Part shown: piece after piece, positions 1-11,084 of the stretch
Position numbering within the stretch: position 1 is the first letter of the stretch
Layout: every line of letters begins with the position of its first letter
Notes under the pieces: generated by a model
Databases searched by the model: none
The model's input: only the letters and a program-made list of their open reading frames with translations
Told to the model about the DNA's origin: nothing
Origin: Cordilura impudica
Taxonomy: Eukaryota > Arthropoda > Insecta > Diptera > Scathophagidae
NCBI GenBank assembly: GCA_963682025.1
Contig: OY821519.1
Span: 144,450,429 to 144,514,428 of the forward strand
Length of the DNA: 64,000 nucleotides
Direction: 5' to 3'
Translations under genes and position numbers: made by a program

Positions 1-162
1 ACGGACAGACGGACAGGCGGACATCGCTATATCAACTCCGGTTGTTATAAGGATCACAAATATATATATTTTATGGGGTCCAAATTTTTTTTTCTAATTA
101 TTACAAACGGAATGACAAACTTATATATACCCTCTGCACACTGGAGTGGAGGGTATAAAAAT
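1..162 (+). mobile_element. Helentron-like (DINE-1/mini-me type) family A, 3' end, cut by window edge
   Basis: The piece begins inside a GGAC/GGACA microsatellite (complement of GTCY), then carries a conserved block around ATCGCTATATCAACTCCGG, an (AT)n stretch near 60-72 and a terminal hairpin (TACCCTCTG...GGAGGGTA) ending in GGGTATAAAAA at about 162. The same 3' end recurs inverted at 22931 and 29941. GTCY and TA microsatellites next to a conserved core are the hallmark of DINE-1/mini-me elements, now placed with non-autonomous Helentrons. No coding capacity is seen. Confidence 0.75.
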
Positions 163-339
163 GAAGCATGCTAACAGACGTTACATTCAAATAATTTGTA
201 TTATTTTTGTGGCCCTATTGAAAATTTATATTCGTATTAATGCTATTTTTGAACAATACTTTGAAATCTTGGTACTAATGTTTTGATATTTTTTTTTTAA
301 TTAAGTCTAAATTAAATTTTGTACTTTTTTTTAAATTTA

Positions 340-406
340 TATGGGGCCGCATAAAATTCGTTCGTGGGCCGCATGCTGCCCGTGTGGTCGAATTTGCCCA
401 TGCCTG
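340..406. mobile_element. hAT-like terminal fragment
   Basis: The stretch ends in GCCCATGCCTG and, read on the minus strand, starts CAGGCATGGGCAA and is rich in GGCCGC-like words. This is the usual look of Charlie/Buster-type hAT termini. The opposite end and the 8-bp target duplication were not found, so it is a solo end. The rest of 163-417 is AT-rich with nothing recognisable. Confidence 0.4.
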
Positions 407-417
407 ATATATACATA

Positions 418-1925
418 CAGCCGTAGTCAAAAGTATTTACACAACAAACATTTTTTTACAAGTTCAACAAAATGAGCTTTTTGTTGTTGTTTTTGGTAGT
501 AAGTTGCAAAAAAAAGTGTTACTGTTGTTGCATAGCTTGATCTATGCAGAAGCAAATTAAAGAGAATTGGAAAATATAACGCTTCATTCGACCAAAATAG
601 AAGCATATCTACGGATGCTTAACAGTTGTCATAATTATTTACTCACATTTTATTTGCGTCAAAAGTATTTACACAAAACTTTAATTTGATAATATTCGTT
701 TTATTTAATTAATTTTTAAAATTTTTTATGGATACTTAATTAACATGAACTAGTATTTAGTAACACCACCTTTGGCACCAATAACTGCCTGCAACCTGGC
801 TGGAATTGATGCAATCAAGTTGCGGGAAAATTCAAGAGGCAATTTCGATCAAATGTCCCCTATCTCAACTATGGTATAATCGCGTTTTCGATCTCTATCA
901 ATAGTCCTCTGCCGTTTTATGAAGGCCCAAACATTTTCAATGATATTAAGATCGGAACTCTCGGAAGGCCAAGGAAGAACTGCTTTATATAAGCCATTTA
1001 AAAAATTTATAGGTATCCATCCTTTATGACATGGAGCATTATCGTGTTGTACAATCCAGTCATAGGTTGGAAAGAGCCTATTTCCTGACGGAAAGACATG
1101 GCCATTTAAAATTCCAATACATCCGGACTGATATAAAGTGTCATTAATCGGTACCAAATCTCCAAATCCGTAGTATGATAGACATCCCCAAACCATTACC
1201 GTGCCACCTCCAAATCTGTTAAGTGGCTGCACTGCATTATTCTTTTGGCATTGTCGTAGATGCATGAAGTGTTTACCGCACGAACCCTGGAATTGGAATG
1301 CAGACTCATCTGTCCATAGAACATTGTACCAAAACTCTATATGTTTCTTAACATACCTCAAAGCAAATGAGACTTTTTGCGTATAACATACTACGGATTT
1401 GGAGATTTGGTACCGATAAATGAGAAGAGTTCCGATCTTTATATCATTGAAATTGTTTGGGCCTTCATAAAACGGCAGATAGAGATAGAGATCGAAAAAG
1501 CGGTGATACCATAGTTGAGATAAGGGACATTTGATCGAAATTCCTTTTAAATTTTCCCGCAGCTTGATTGCATCAATTCCAGCCAGGTTGCATGCAGTTA
1601 TTGGTGCCAAAGGTGGTGTTACTAAATACTAGTTCATGTTAATTAAGTATCCATAAAAAAATTTTAAAAATTAATTAAATAAAAGGAATATTATCAAATT
1701 AAAGTTTTGTGTAAATACTTTTGACGCAAATAAAATCTGAGTAAATACTTTTGACAACTGTTAAGCATCAGTACATTTGCTTCTATTTTGGTCGAATGAA
1801 TCGTTAACTTTTCCAATTCTCCATAATTTGCTTCTGCATAGATCAAGCTATGCAACAAAAACACTTTTTTTTGCAACTTACTTCCAAAAACAATAACAAA
1901 AAGCTCATTTTGTTGACTATGTCTG
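418..1925 (-). mobile_element. Tc1-like transposon rearranged into a foldback element
   Basis: A TA at 416-417 precedes a Tc1-type end (CAGCCGTAGTCAAAAGTATT). The subterminal word GTCAAAAGTATTTACACA occurs at about 427 and 659, an IR/DR layout. From about 430 to 962 the left arm is repeated in inverted orientation at about 1427-1925, and 1141-1180 is repeated inverted at 1386-1426. The right half is therefore an internally deleted inverted copy of the left half, not the normal transposase 5' half. The right outer end has lost about 35 bp between two GTCAA words, and no TA is visible after its CTG. The element is non-autonomous and could fold into a hairpin with arms of about 500 bp. Confidence 0.8.
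750..1385 (-). pseudogene. Tc1 transposase, catalytic half only (DD34E), no N-terminal domain
   Basis: Reading the minus strand down from 1385 gives the Tc1 DDE core. The first Asp is in VLWTDESAFQFQG, the second in VQHDNAPCHKG, and the Glu in SSDLNIIENVWAF; 34 residues separate the second Asp from the Glu. The real C-terminus, in another frame after a shift near 845-870, is LIASIPARLQAVIGAKGGVT-like and ends with TAG at 750-752. The N-terminal paired-like HTH domain is absent: upstream of 1385 the strand runs into antisense of the element's own 3' part, so the long reading frame up to 1610 is a chimera. The protein cannot be functional. Confidence 0.8.
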
Positions 1926-4406
1926 AATATTAAATAATAAAATAATATACATATATTCTATATATGTATGTATATCCATAATAACGGCATTTTACAAATA
2001 AATTGGTATATTATTTTATTTATATAAAATTCTGCATTATTTTGTTTTAGGGAAAATACATTTATTTTGCATTAACAAACAGTGTCACTCCATTTTGTTC
2101 AGTGTGACTATGCCACAGTAGATATTAATTAGAAATCAAACACAGCACTGTTAAAAGTATACACATAGCTGAGCAAAGAAGAAGCAATGTGTTTTTTTTT
2201 TTTGCTTTAAAAACAGTTCTACATTGTTATACAAAATTATTATTCTGCTTTCCCTACAATTACATATAATTTTAAAAAATTGTTAATAATTACTAAAGCA
2301 TTATCATTTATTAATACAAAATTGCACCTTTTAAATTTTCCATTCAAATTTAAGAAAATATCAATTCTAAAATAGCAATTAAATCAGAAAATCATATTAA
2401 AATATCGGAAATAATAACTTGAAATTTAGAAGATATCAATTGAATTTTTAAAATATAAATTTCATTCTTTAAACACAAATTGAAATTCAAACAAGTAAGA
2501 AAATTATAGTCGGTCTAGCCCGACTATACGATACCCTATACCATGGTTAAGAGACTCAATCTCTTCGGTCCAACTAATTGGATATAGCAAATAAGCAAAA
2601 ACCAAATTTGAGTGGGATTTTTATTAATTTTTTTGGCAGCAGATATGAAAAAGTTCATATCGGATGCTATATCTATAAAGGGACTAGGTCCAAAAATGGA
2701 CCGATCCTGATCATGTTTGGTAAAGTCTCTTGTATTTTGCAAAAATATGTACAAACAAAATTTGAGAAGAATCAGTGCAATATTTTTGTTTTTTAATAGA
2801 TTTAAGTGAAGATCGGGAGGCAGCTCTATATGGGGCAAAGGGATCATTTTTGGACTACTCATTAGTGGATGTAATGAACGCATACAAACCCAAGTTGAGT
2901 AAGATCTATATGACAATTTGGATCTTATGGCAATTTATGTCGATTTCATATGGGTAATTTGTATGGGGGCTAGGTCTGAACATGGACCGATTCTCACCAA
3001 TTTCAATACCGTTCATCCCATGGCCAATAAAAGCTTATATACCAAATTTCATCAAAATATATTCATATTTGCGACCTGCAGTTTGATTACAAGGTTTACA
3101 TGGACACACAGACGGACGGACGGACGGACGGACGGACATTGTTAAATCAACTCAGAAAGTGATTCTGATTCGATCGGTATAATTAAAGATGGCTCTAGGT
3201 CAAATATTCTTGGTTGTTACAAACAGCAGCACAAAGTCATTATACCCAAACCACATAGTGGTATAGGGTATAAAAACATCAAATATGTTTATATGTATTT
3301 AAAAAAATCAACTGAAATTAAAAAGAAATATTGCGATTCAGGAGACATTAATAGCATTTCAGGATAAGAAAGCTTAATTTAAATTCAATGAAGTTTAGAA
3401 AACCTCAACTGATATTTAAGAGTTGCGAACAAAAAAATTATTACATAAATAGAGCGCAATTTGATGAGAATGTTATTTATATATTATTTTTCACAATTTT
3501 TTTGAATGAAAATTTGAAGTTTTTCAGAAAATAAAGATAACAAATTATTTTATTTCAAATTTTTAGGACATTTGGTTTTTTACGTTTGGCATCCCTAACT
3601 TGAACCAGTGCTCTTGATGACTTAAAAATTTGAGTTCATGGTTGCAACGTAAAACCCAAAAAATTGAAGTTATATAACAATTCGCAGGTAGTAGTATTTG
3701 GAGTCAATAAATGAATATATATTTTATTAACATAATTTAATTCAAAATCAAAAGTTGGCATCACTGGGTTTGATTTTGTATTGCGTTATTTTGTGTTACC
3801 ACAAAATCTAATAGTGAAAACTCCCTTTTAATAAGTAAAAAAAAAATTAAATTCCAAATATGGTAATATTTAAAAAAAAAAAAAAAAAAATTGAGAGGGC
3901 TTTTTTTTATTATTTTGTTACTCCATCGGACCTATACGGCCACAATGATGAATTATTTGGCCAATTAAAAGAAACTATATAGCCATCCCCAATTAGCACG
4001 ATTTAATGCGTATAGCCACCCTACACAACCATTACCTTCGCAATGGAGGTTAGGGCGAGCTATTTAATTTGCAAAAACTAAATTAAACGAGAGTTTGTGT
4101 CAGCAACCACGGTGATCAGAAATCAAACGCCGAAACGTGCTTTCTTTTATCCGAAATAATAGAAAAGACGGAAATGATCTTTCCTCGTTGGACCGAGAAT
4201 TACTAATGTGAGAGAGCTTTATAGACCAACTCTTGAAATACACAAAAATCGGTATCAAACCAAGGAATTTGCTGAAATAATTTGGTATTAAGTTCAACAA
4301 ATTGTTTACTTTTTCAAATATTTTGTTTACATTTATTAATAATACTCTAACCGAGGTGGAGGGTATCAAAGATTCGGCACAGCCGAATTTAACACTCTTA
4401 CTTGTT
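1926..4406 (-). mobile_element. Family-A helentron-like copy, split by a family-B copy
   Basis: Segments 1926-2489 and 3276-4406 are colinear with about 30895-32931, including the block around TGACTATGCCA at 2100 and the block around CACGATTTAATGC at 3998. The right boundary is the family 5' terminus on the minus strand: GGTGGAGGGTATCAAAGATT, a short hairpin (ATTCGGC/GCCGAAT), then ACTCTTACTTGTT ending at 4406. The 3' end seen in other copies is missing; the rearranged Tc1 element abuts instead. No ORF of substance. Confidence 0.65.
2490..3275 (+). mobile_element. Family-B helentron-like element, full-length copy B1
   Basis: It starts AACAAGTAAGAAAATTATAG, followed by an AGTCGG...CCGACT hairpin, and ends with a hairpin (TACCC...CCACATAGTGG...GGGTA) and TATAAAAA at 3275. 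A GGAC microsatellite lies at about 3113-3137, some 140 bp before the end. The same 780-820 bp unit recurs at 10230, 11085, 12313, 14486/17783 and 39588. Short ORFs of 60-90 codons recur in every copy but are not conserved proteins. It is inserted in a family-A copy. Confidence 0.85.
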
Positions 4407-5589
4407 AATACTATAGTCAAATATATTTATATGTGAGTTTAACTAAACTAAGTTCAACTTACAAATAAGAATAACTTATCTTAGAGGTAACCTTTTTAGA
4501 GCAATGATATTAATGGTTGTTAGAATTTATTACTCTTTGGCACAACCATGCATATTTTTCTGTACTCCTTTTGTGTATACATTCTTTGATCTCATATTAT
4601 AATGTTATTTTTTTTAAACCACGATATTATATTAGTTCTTAATAAACACTTGAATTATCCATGGTATTAGCGAGTGGAAAAGATATTTATTATTTCCCGC
4701 TACTCCTAATGCCAACAGATTTAAGCATTTGTAATTCCAGTAAAATTGGCATTTGCTATGACCATAAGCAAATAATAACAATTCAAGCAATAAACTCAAA
4801 CACTGGTATACATTTGCACGTAGTATGCTTCTCGGAATATCACCAGCTTATTGCACTTTTTCCAGACGTTCTGTAATACACAGAATCCATTCGATTGATT
4901 ACTAAAAACTAATAAAATATATATACACTGCAATTTCTTTGAGGAAAATAATTTCAAAACCATAACATTAGACATAGAACCAAATTGATATCGATGCACA
5001 GTCCGAGAATAAAATAATTTAATAATTTGCTCATTATCTCTAGATTGGAATCCAAGTAAAATGTTAATTAAAATAATAGATTTAATTTTATTTGCAGTGT
5101 GTACTTTGAACAATAAACCTGTTTTACAAATACAAGTACTTCCCAGCAAAGTACTTCATAGGAGTTTTATGAATGGAATCTCTTAATTTTAAATAAATGT
5201 ACAGTGACCAGCAATAAGCCTTTTATGCATATAGAAAAACTGCTAGAGATATCTATCGTACTTCCCAGCATGGTACTTAAATCTTTGAATGCAAATTCTT
5301 AATTTTAAACATATATATTCTTTTTTTTTTACATATCTCAAAAAATTAAGTTTTATTAACTAAATATCAGTTACTTCTAATTTAATATCAATCATTATTT
5401 TTCTAATATAAAATTTTTGTTTTTATATAAATTTTTTTATTTGATATGTCGATATCAATTTGTAACTCCCAATATTATGGAATGAGATCGAAATAATCAT
5501 AACACGCATAAAATATAATACTAAGTAAACCATTGGACATAGAGCTTTAATTTTTTTTTACAAAAAAGATAATTTTTATAGTTTTAATC
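4407..5589. other. AT-rich intergenic stretch, no recognised feature
   Basis: No gene or known repeat was recognised. The word GTACTTCCCAGCA recurs at about 5136 and 5259, each followed by CTTAATTTTAAA, suggesting a diverged tandem duplication of about 120 bp. Short ORFs on both strands look like noise. Confidence 0.5.
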
Positions 5590-6106
5590 ACTTTTGGGAC
5601 TTTTCCCGAAACCCTTCCATTAGTGATATTACAGTATTTTCTGTTACTGTTTGGAACAAGTAGTCCATCTCCGTTAAAAATCTACCACATTTTTGGATAC
5701 CGTTTTTGTACTCTTCAAATCCCTTTTCACAGGAGCCTAATAACTCTCCACTGACCTAAGGTTCGGGCAGTTTAGAGAATTCGCGGAGCTTAATCTTGAA
5801 CTACTCAGGAGCTGTCCTACCGTAGTGACAGGATGCCATGTAGCGCATCCATTATGCAGCTAACCGATCTGCTTTTCTACCGGATGTGTTGGGAGCTCTT
5901 TTCAACATGCTTCCTATTTTATTGGCCTTGCAAACATCATGTGGAACTTTTTTTCTTCCCGAATCATTTTTCCAATCAATCGCTAATTTCTCATAACATT
6001 CGAAACAGTTTGACGCAGACCTTTCCCAAACTTTGACGCAGAATTTTGGCAAACTTTTTGTAGGACCAAGGTGGATTTTGTTAAAAATACTTAATAATAT
6101 TAACAA
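5590..6106 (-). pseudogene. Decayed ORF of unknown family
   Basis: One minus-strand frame stays coherent for about 170 codons from 6106 to 5590, with three internal stops (near 5851, 5803 and 5758). The reading has normal amino-acid composition, with stretches such as CYEKLAIDWKNDSG and SLMEGFREKSQK. It is richer in G+C than its surroundings. I do not recognise the family; a decayed retrogene or transposon ORF is possible. It lies about 0.9 kb upstream of the P450 exon on the opposite strand. Confidence 0.3.
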
Positions 6107-6336
6107 TGAACAGAGTTGTCATTCAACATAATCTCTGATAAATTTTTCAAAGAAAATTTTATCTAAAAAATTAAAACGATGCTTGCGGAAAAAGTTAAGA
6201 GGAAAACGTGTTTTAAGATTTTTTTGATTTCACTCCATAAATTGGAAAATTGTGAAGATTTGAAAAGTAAAGTTAATTCAAAAAAACTTTGGAAATTGTT
6301 AAAAATATAAAAGTATTTTTTTCAAACTTTTATGAT

Positions 6337-6703
6337 AACTAGCAGATTCCATCGCTCAAAATTCGATTGCAATTTCTAGGCAACTTTATTTCTCAACTTA
6401 GCCAATTCACAAACCAACACTTTTTGCTTTATTATTATTGTGAATGAAGATAACAAACTCATTAAAAACACATTAACAAATTTAATATATACACGCATAG
6501 CATATGTATAATTTTATGTATGTGTTAGTAGCAACTTTAAATGCAATTTACTCAAAATAAAGTACAAAATTTTAAAATTTTTAAATTGGCAAAATGTCTA
6601 AAAATAGATGCCTTTCAAATAATATACGCTTGGTCCAAATCGGGATAAAACGGTATAACGAAACATCGGTAACAAGAAATCGCTTAGCCTATTAATATTA
6701 TAG
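6337..6703 (+). repeat. Family-C short interspersed repeat, copy 1
   Basis: It begins ACTAGCAGATTCCATCGCTC and ends near CTTAGCCTATTAATATTAT. Two other copies occur at 35957 (+) and 47517 (-). Shared blocks include TGTGTTAGTAGCAACTTTAA and ACAAGAAATCGC. It has no ORF and no clear terminal inverted repeat, and could be a MITE or a fragment of a larger element. Confidence 0.6.
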
Positions 6704-6949
6704 ATTTGATCAATTACCTCTCCACATATCGTGATATACGTACTAGATACGCTCCATTGACAACAATGTATTTATGGCAGATCTTACATTTTCATCGAGA
6801 TCTTATTATTTAAATAATATTTGTACTTTCGCTACTTGGTGCTGTAAATTTTTTGCTGGGTAAGTAATTATTTAATTGATTTTGCTCTCAACAACATATG
6901 TGGCTGCGCTAAAATGTATATTTTATAAGATTGTATACTACAAAAACTG

Positions 6950-6980
6950 TATAAAAAAATCAACCATTTAGTTGTCCACA
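6950..6980 (+). promoter_or_regulatory. Candidate core promoter of the P450 gene
   Basis: TATAAAA at 6950-6956 lies 30 bp upstream of an initiator-like CAGTT whose A is at 6980. That spacing is canonical for TATA/Inr promoters in flies. The 5' UTR would be about 50 nt to the ATG at 7030. No DPE was seen. It is inferred from motif and spacing only, in an AT-rich background where TATA matches are common. Confidence 0.45.
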
Positions 6981-7029
6981 GTTAGTTCAAGTTTAACATT
7001 CTGAAGAAAATAATATTAATTGAAAAGTG

Positions 7030-7210
7030 ATGGAGCAGGAGTTCCCTATTAAAATAGACGTGCTTAAGGCAATACTTTTAAGTACATTTCTATGTTTGTG
7101 GCTGTATTGGTTATGGTCACGTCGAAATTTGTATCGCTTTGCTATGAACTTCCCCGGTACATTTGGATTTCCAATAGTTGGTTCGGTTTTCACTTTAAAA
7201 CATGCTAAAT
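7030..7210 (+). CDS. Cytochrome P450 exon 1 (CYP313/CYP4-like)
   Basis: The ATG at 7030 opens 60 codons plus one base, ending at a consensus donor (AAAT/GTAAGT). Residues about 10-28 are hydrophobic (LKAILLSTFLCLWLYWLW), the N-terminal ER membrane anchor, followed by a basic stop-transfer (SRRNLYR). Next comes the proline-rich hinge, FPGTFGFPIVG, matching the PGPxxxPxxG motif of microsomal P450s. LWSRR followed by this hinge is typical of dipteran CYP313 proteins, close relatives of CYP4. The family acts as heme monooxygenases on lipids or xenobiotics at the ER. The exon ends in phase 1, compatible with exon 2 at 33915. The assignment to the same gene is inferred from phase and length, because about 26.7 kb of transposons intervene; it could instead be the orphan first exon of a neighbouring duplicate. 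Confidence 0.8.
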
Positions 7211-8213
7211 GTAAGTTGTGCTTTACAAAATTAATTTTTGGCGAGACATTTAATCTAAATTTACCCACAAATCAATTAACATCTCCTAACAAAAAAATAT
7301 AATCAGTTGACAAAAAATCCAAAATTTCAGGTGTTGTGTGAAATCGTGTAAAACGTTATATGTATGTAAGCATTAAGTATAATAAACATATACTTTTTAG
7401 AATCGTACAAGTACCAAGAATATCATCCCTAAATTTCACTGTCCTAATGGTGTGTGCAAATTATTTCTCGAAGAAGCTTTACCACTTTCCATAAAAATTT
7501 TAGATATTTGACATAATTTTACAAAAAATTGTGTACAAATATTATATAAGAGGCAGTTTTACTGGTATAAGATCAGCCACCTTCCACGCAAGTGTATGTA
7601 AATATGTTCTTCGTATAAGTTTTTGGCTATTTTCAAAATAAAATATCAAAAACACTTACAAAAAAACTATTAGTATTTCAATTGGAATATATGTAGAGAA
7701 TAAGTTTTCAACATTTTTATTAAATTTTTACAAAATGTTGGCGTGTTGGAACAAATACTCGAAACGATCAAAAATTTCGCAGAGTGGAAGAAAAATTAAA
7801 TGGTATTTTTTTATTTTTATTTTTACACTGTCTGTTATCGACTATATTAATCGATAACTCATTAAAACTTTTCAACCATCCCGACCAACATTGTGATATC
7901 GGTAATATACATATCTACATAATATTCTTAAAATATCAAGGCAATCCTATAATAATTGTGCTGTAGCGAATTACTTCTCGAAAAAGCTAGACCAGTTCCC
8001 ATACAAATGTATGAAATCATTCACTTTATGGAAGTTTGCCATCATTTTACAAAAAATTTTCCAAGAATACATGGTAAAAATTAATACAAATTAATACAAT
8101 TGTCCTAAAATATATCAATGGAAAGGCAACTTACCTGTTGTAAAATTAAGAAAGTTACTTTTTATTGCGGCTAAGAGGTCAATAAATCGTTTACTACTCT
8201 TAATAATATATAT
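7211..8213. other. Start of P450 intron 1, no recognised feature
   Basis: AT-rich sequence between the exon 1 donor and the 5.7-kb transposon. GAATTACTTCTCGAAAAAGC at about 7969 resembles AAATTATTTCTCGAAGAAGC at about 7458, and both are followed by a CCATACAA/CCATAAAA-type block, suggesting an old duplication of about 510 bp. No ORF or mobile element identified. Confidence 0.45.
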
Positions 8214-8872
8214 GGGGGTTTCATGTCAAGTGACCCAACTTTTGAAACCGATGTCTTCCGATCGGGATGAAATTTTCACCAAGGTTTTCCAACATTATCA
8301 GTCAAGAAATCTCTGAGTTCCAGGGTGTCAAAATTTAAAATTTTGGCTAAACAGGTGTTTTTTCTCATATATGTAACTTATTACCTATTGTTTTTAGCAA
8401 AATTTTTCTCATATAGTTTAAATAGCTATTTTTTCAATCCTTCGAAAAAAAAAATAAAAAAATTTTTTTTTTTTTGCTAAATCAAAAATTTTTTGGACTT
8501 TTTTTTTCAAATAGGCCCTTTTTTTGCTCGAAAGAAAGCTTAGGTTTTTCCTTTAAGACCTTTTTAAGCGCTTAGTGGGATGCGAGTGGGATATCTATCA
8601 AAATAAATGTTTTGTAACTCAAGACAGCGGTTTTTGAATTTTTAGCATATGCACTAATTTGAATTTTTTCCTATTTGTGTGTAAGTAAAACCAATACTGA
8701 GAAATTAAACTTAACCTTTCCGATGGTACGTAACAGACCTAACTAAAATTTCATACCGTCGATACTGTAATACCCACAATATGTTAAACTCAGAAAAAAA
8801 AAACAAATTTTTTCTATAGAAATGATGAAAAATTATGTTTTTTATTTATTTGTAATAATAATTAAATAAATA

Positions 8873-8914
8873 TATCGCACTTGATCAACAAGAGGGTATT
8901 AACTCAAAATTTTT
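8873..8914. repeat. Inner inverted repeat of the 5.7-kb transposon, left
   Basis: TATCGCACTTGATCAACAAG and the following GGGTATTAACTCAAAA are matched in inverted orientation at 13570-13611. The word GGTATTAACTCAAAA or a close variant also occurs near 9068, 13333 and 13459. A cluster of subterminal words is what transposase binding sites look like. Confidence 0.7.
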
Positions 8915-10229
8915 ATATTTTCAGTAGAAGTCAAAAACTGTTTATGGTTACATTTTAAGAGAATTTTAAAATCCGAATACGTCATAGTAAGCAAATTCCA
9001 TTTGAAAATTTATTTACATTGTTTTTTTTGTTTTAAATTTTTGCAATTATTGCAAAAAAAAAATCTATTTTTTGAGTTAATACCATTTTTCTGAAACTTC
9101 TCGATATACTTTTTGGTATTATTTTGAGTTGCGACGCTTTAGTTGAAAATTTAATAAAGTTTCAATAAAGAAATTAATGAATTACAAACTTACTTAAGAT
9201 TTTGCCAATAGCTGGTGCATTTTAATTTGTTTTTTTGGACAGTTATTTTTGAAAAATCTTTGTCCTTATAAGAATTCTTATAAAAAAAATAAATTGAGAT
9301 TTCCATATTCTACATGCAAAACTTTAATATTATGCCAGTTAACTTTTTCATTGGTATCATTTCTAACAAAATTTTGGCCCCATTGCTCTTGTAAGCTCCT
9401 AAGATCAAAAAATCTATCATGCTTTAAATCATGAACTTTATATGGTATGCCAGTCTTTTTAGCGGTGGCTATTAATGTGACGTATTGATCTGACGTATAT
9501 ATCGGTTTGCTTAAAAGATGTCTTTTTACTTGCTTTTCTATAACACTATGAACGTTATCTCCTTCATTTTGGGAGTGGCCTTGAATTAAATATTTATGAG
9601 TTATGCTTCGTATGTTATATTTTTGAACAGCATAGAAATACATCGAAACCAAGTATTTAGTTTTCTGCTGTCCAACACAGTTGTCGGAGTAAAAATTTAA
9701 ATCCAAATCTTGAGTACTGTTTGCTTCTTGCACAATTTTTTGTATATATAAAAGAACGCACGTTCCAATTTCATTCGACCCACGTTTTCCTTCGAATTCA
9801 GTCCAGAAGTAACATTCCACGTGTTTCACTTTAAGGTCACTTACGGTAAAATTGTAACAATTTATTTTGCTTTTATAAAAAAAACTTGAAGTTAATCCTT
9901 TTGGCAGTGGAAGAACTGATTGCAAATCATATACAGCTACATTATCATATTGTTTATCTTTTCTCGGCTTAAAAAATGAAATATTAAATTCTTCTTTGAA
10001 TATTCTGCGGAACATGATGCTACTTCCGAGTATTAAATTGTTATTTTCACACATTTCTTTGTAGTCCTTGTATAAGTCTGTAGCGCTTTTACCGCTCTCT
10101 ATAAACTCACGGGATGTTTGGGCGCGTAAGTAGTGGGACTCAATTTTCGGAATTGATTTCTGGGCTAACACTCTTGTGCTTATTATGCTTTCCACGATAA
10201 TCAGGTTCCACAATTCCTTCTTCGCTCTT

Positions 10230-11053
10230 TTTTATACCCTATACCACTATGTGGTTTGGGTATAATGACTTTGTGCTGCTGTTTGTAACAACCAAAAATA
10301 TTTGACCTAGACCCATCTTTAATTATACCGATCGAATCAGAATCACTTTCTGAGTTGATTTAACAATGTCCGTCCGTCCGTCCGTCCGTCCGTCCGTCCG
10401 TCCGTCCGTCCGTCCGTCCGTCCGTCCGTCTGTGTGTCCATGTAAAGCTTGTAATCAAACTGCAGGTCGCAAATATGAATATATTTTGACGAAATTTGGT
10501 ATATAAGCTTTTATCGGCCATGGGATGAACGCTATTGAAATTGGTGAGAATCGGTCCATGTTCAGACCTAGCCCCCATACAAATTACCCATATGAAATCG
10601 ACATAAATTGCCATAAGATCCAAATTGTCATATAGATCTTACTCAAATTGGGTTTGTATGCGTTCATTACATCCACTAATGAGTAGTCCAAAAATGATCC
10701 CTTTGACCCCATATAGAGCTGCTTCCCGATCTTCACTTAAATCTATCAAAAAACAAAAATATTGCACAGATTTTTCTCAAATTTGGTTTGTATATATTTT
10801 TTCAAAATAAAAGTGACTTTACCAAATATTGTCAAGATCGGTCCATTTTTGGACCTAGTCCCTTTATAGATATAGCATCCGATATGAACTTTTTCATATC
10901 TGCAGCCAAAAAAATTAATAAAAATCCCACTCAAATTTGGTTTATGCTTATTTTCAATGTCCAGTTAGTTGGGCCTAAGAGATAGGGTTTCTAAACGCAT
11001 GGTATAGGGTATCGTATAGTCGGTCTAGACCGACTATAATTTTCTTACTTGTT
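10230..11053 (-). mobile_element. Family-B helentron-like element, full-length copy B2
   Basis: On the minus strand it runs from AACAAGTAAGAAAATTATAG (11053 downward) through the perfect palindrome AGTCGGTCTAGACCGACT to GGGTATAAAAAA at about 10230. It carries about 16 GTCC repeats at 10367-10430, the longest such run in the window. It sits inside the DUF7869-like gene, between the codons VIATVI and SEEGIVEP. Confidence 0.88.
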
Positions 11054-11084
11054 TTAATTACTGTTGCAATAACTTTATCATTAC

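Noticed and set aside
849..1610. Single 253-codon Tc1 transposase starting at 1610
   Set aside because: The N-terminal third is antisense of the element's own 3' end, created by the inverted duplication; only the part below about 1385 is genuine.
7027..7302. Longer ORF for the P450 first exon (start at 7027, end at 7302)
   Set aside because: 7027 is GTG, not ATG; the sequence after 7210 follows a GTAAGT donor and loses P450 resemblance.
10360..10623. Short ORFs of 60-90 codons repeating in each family-B copy (also 2536, 10625, 11172, 11446, 12406, 12680, 39605)
   Set aside because: They read both strands of a non-coding repeat, translate the GTCC microsatellite into repeated RTDG, and show no conservation beyond the DNA itself.
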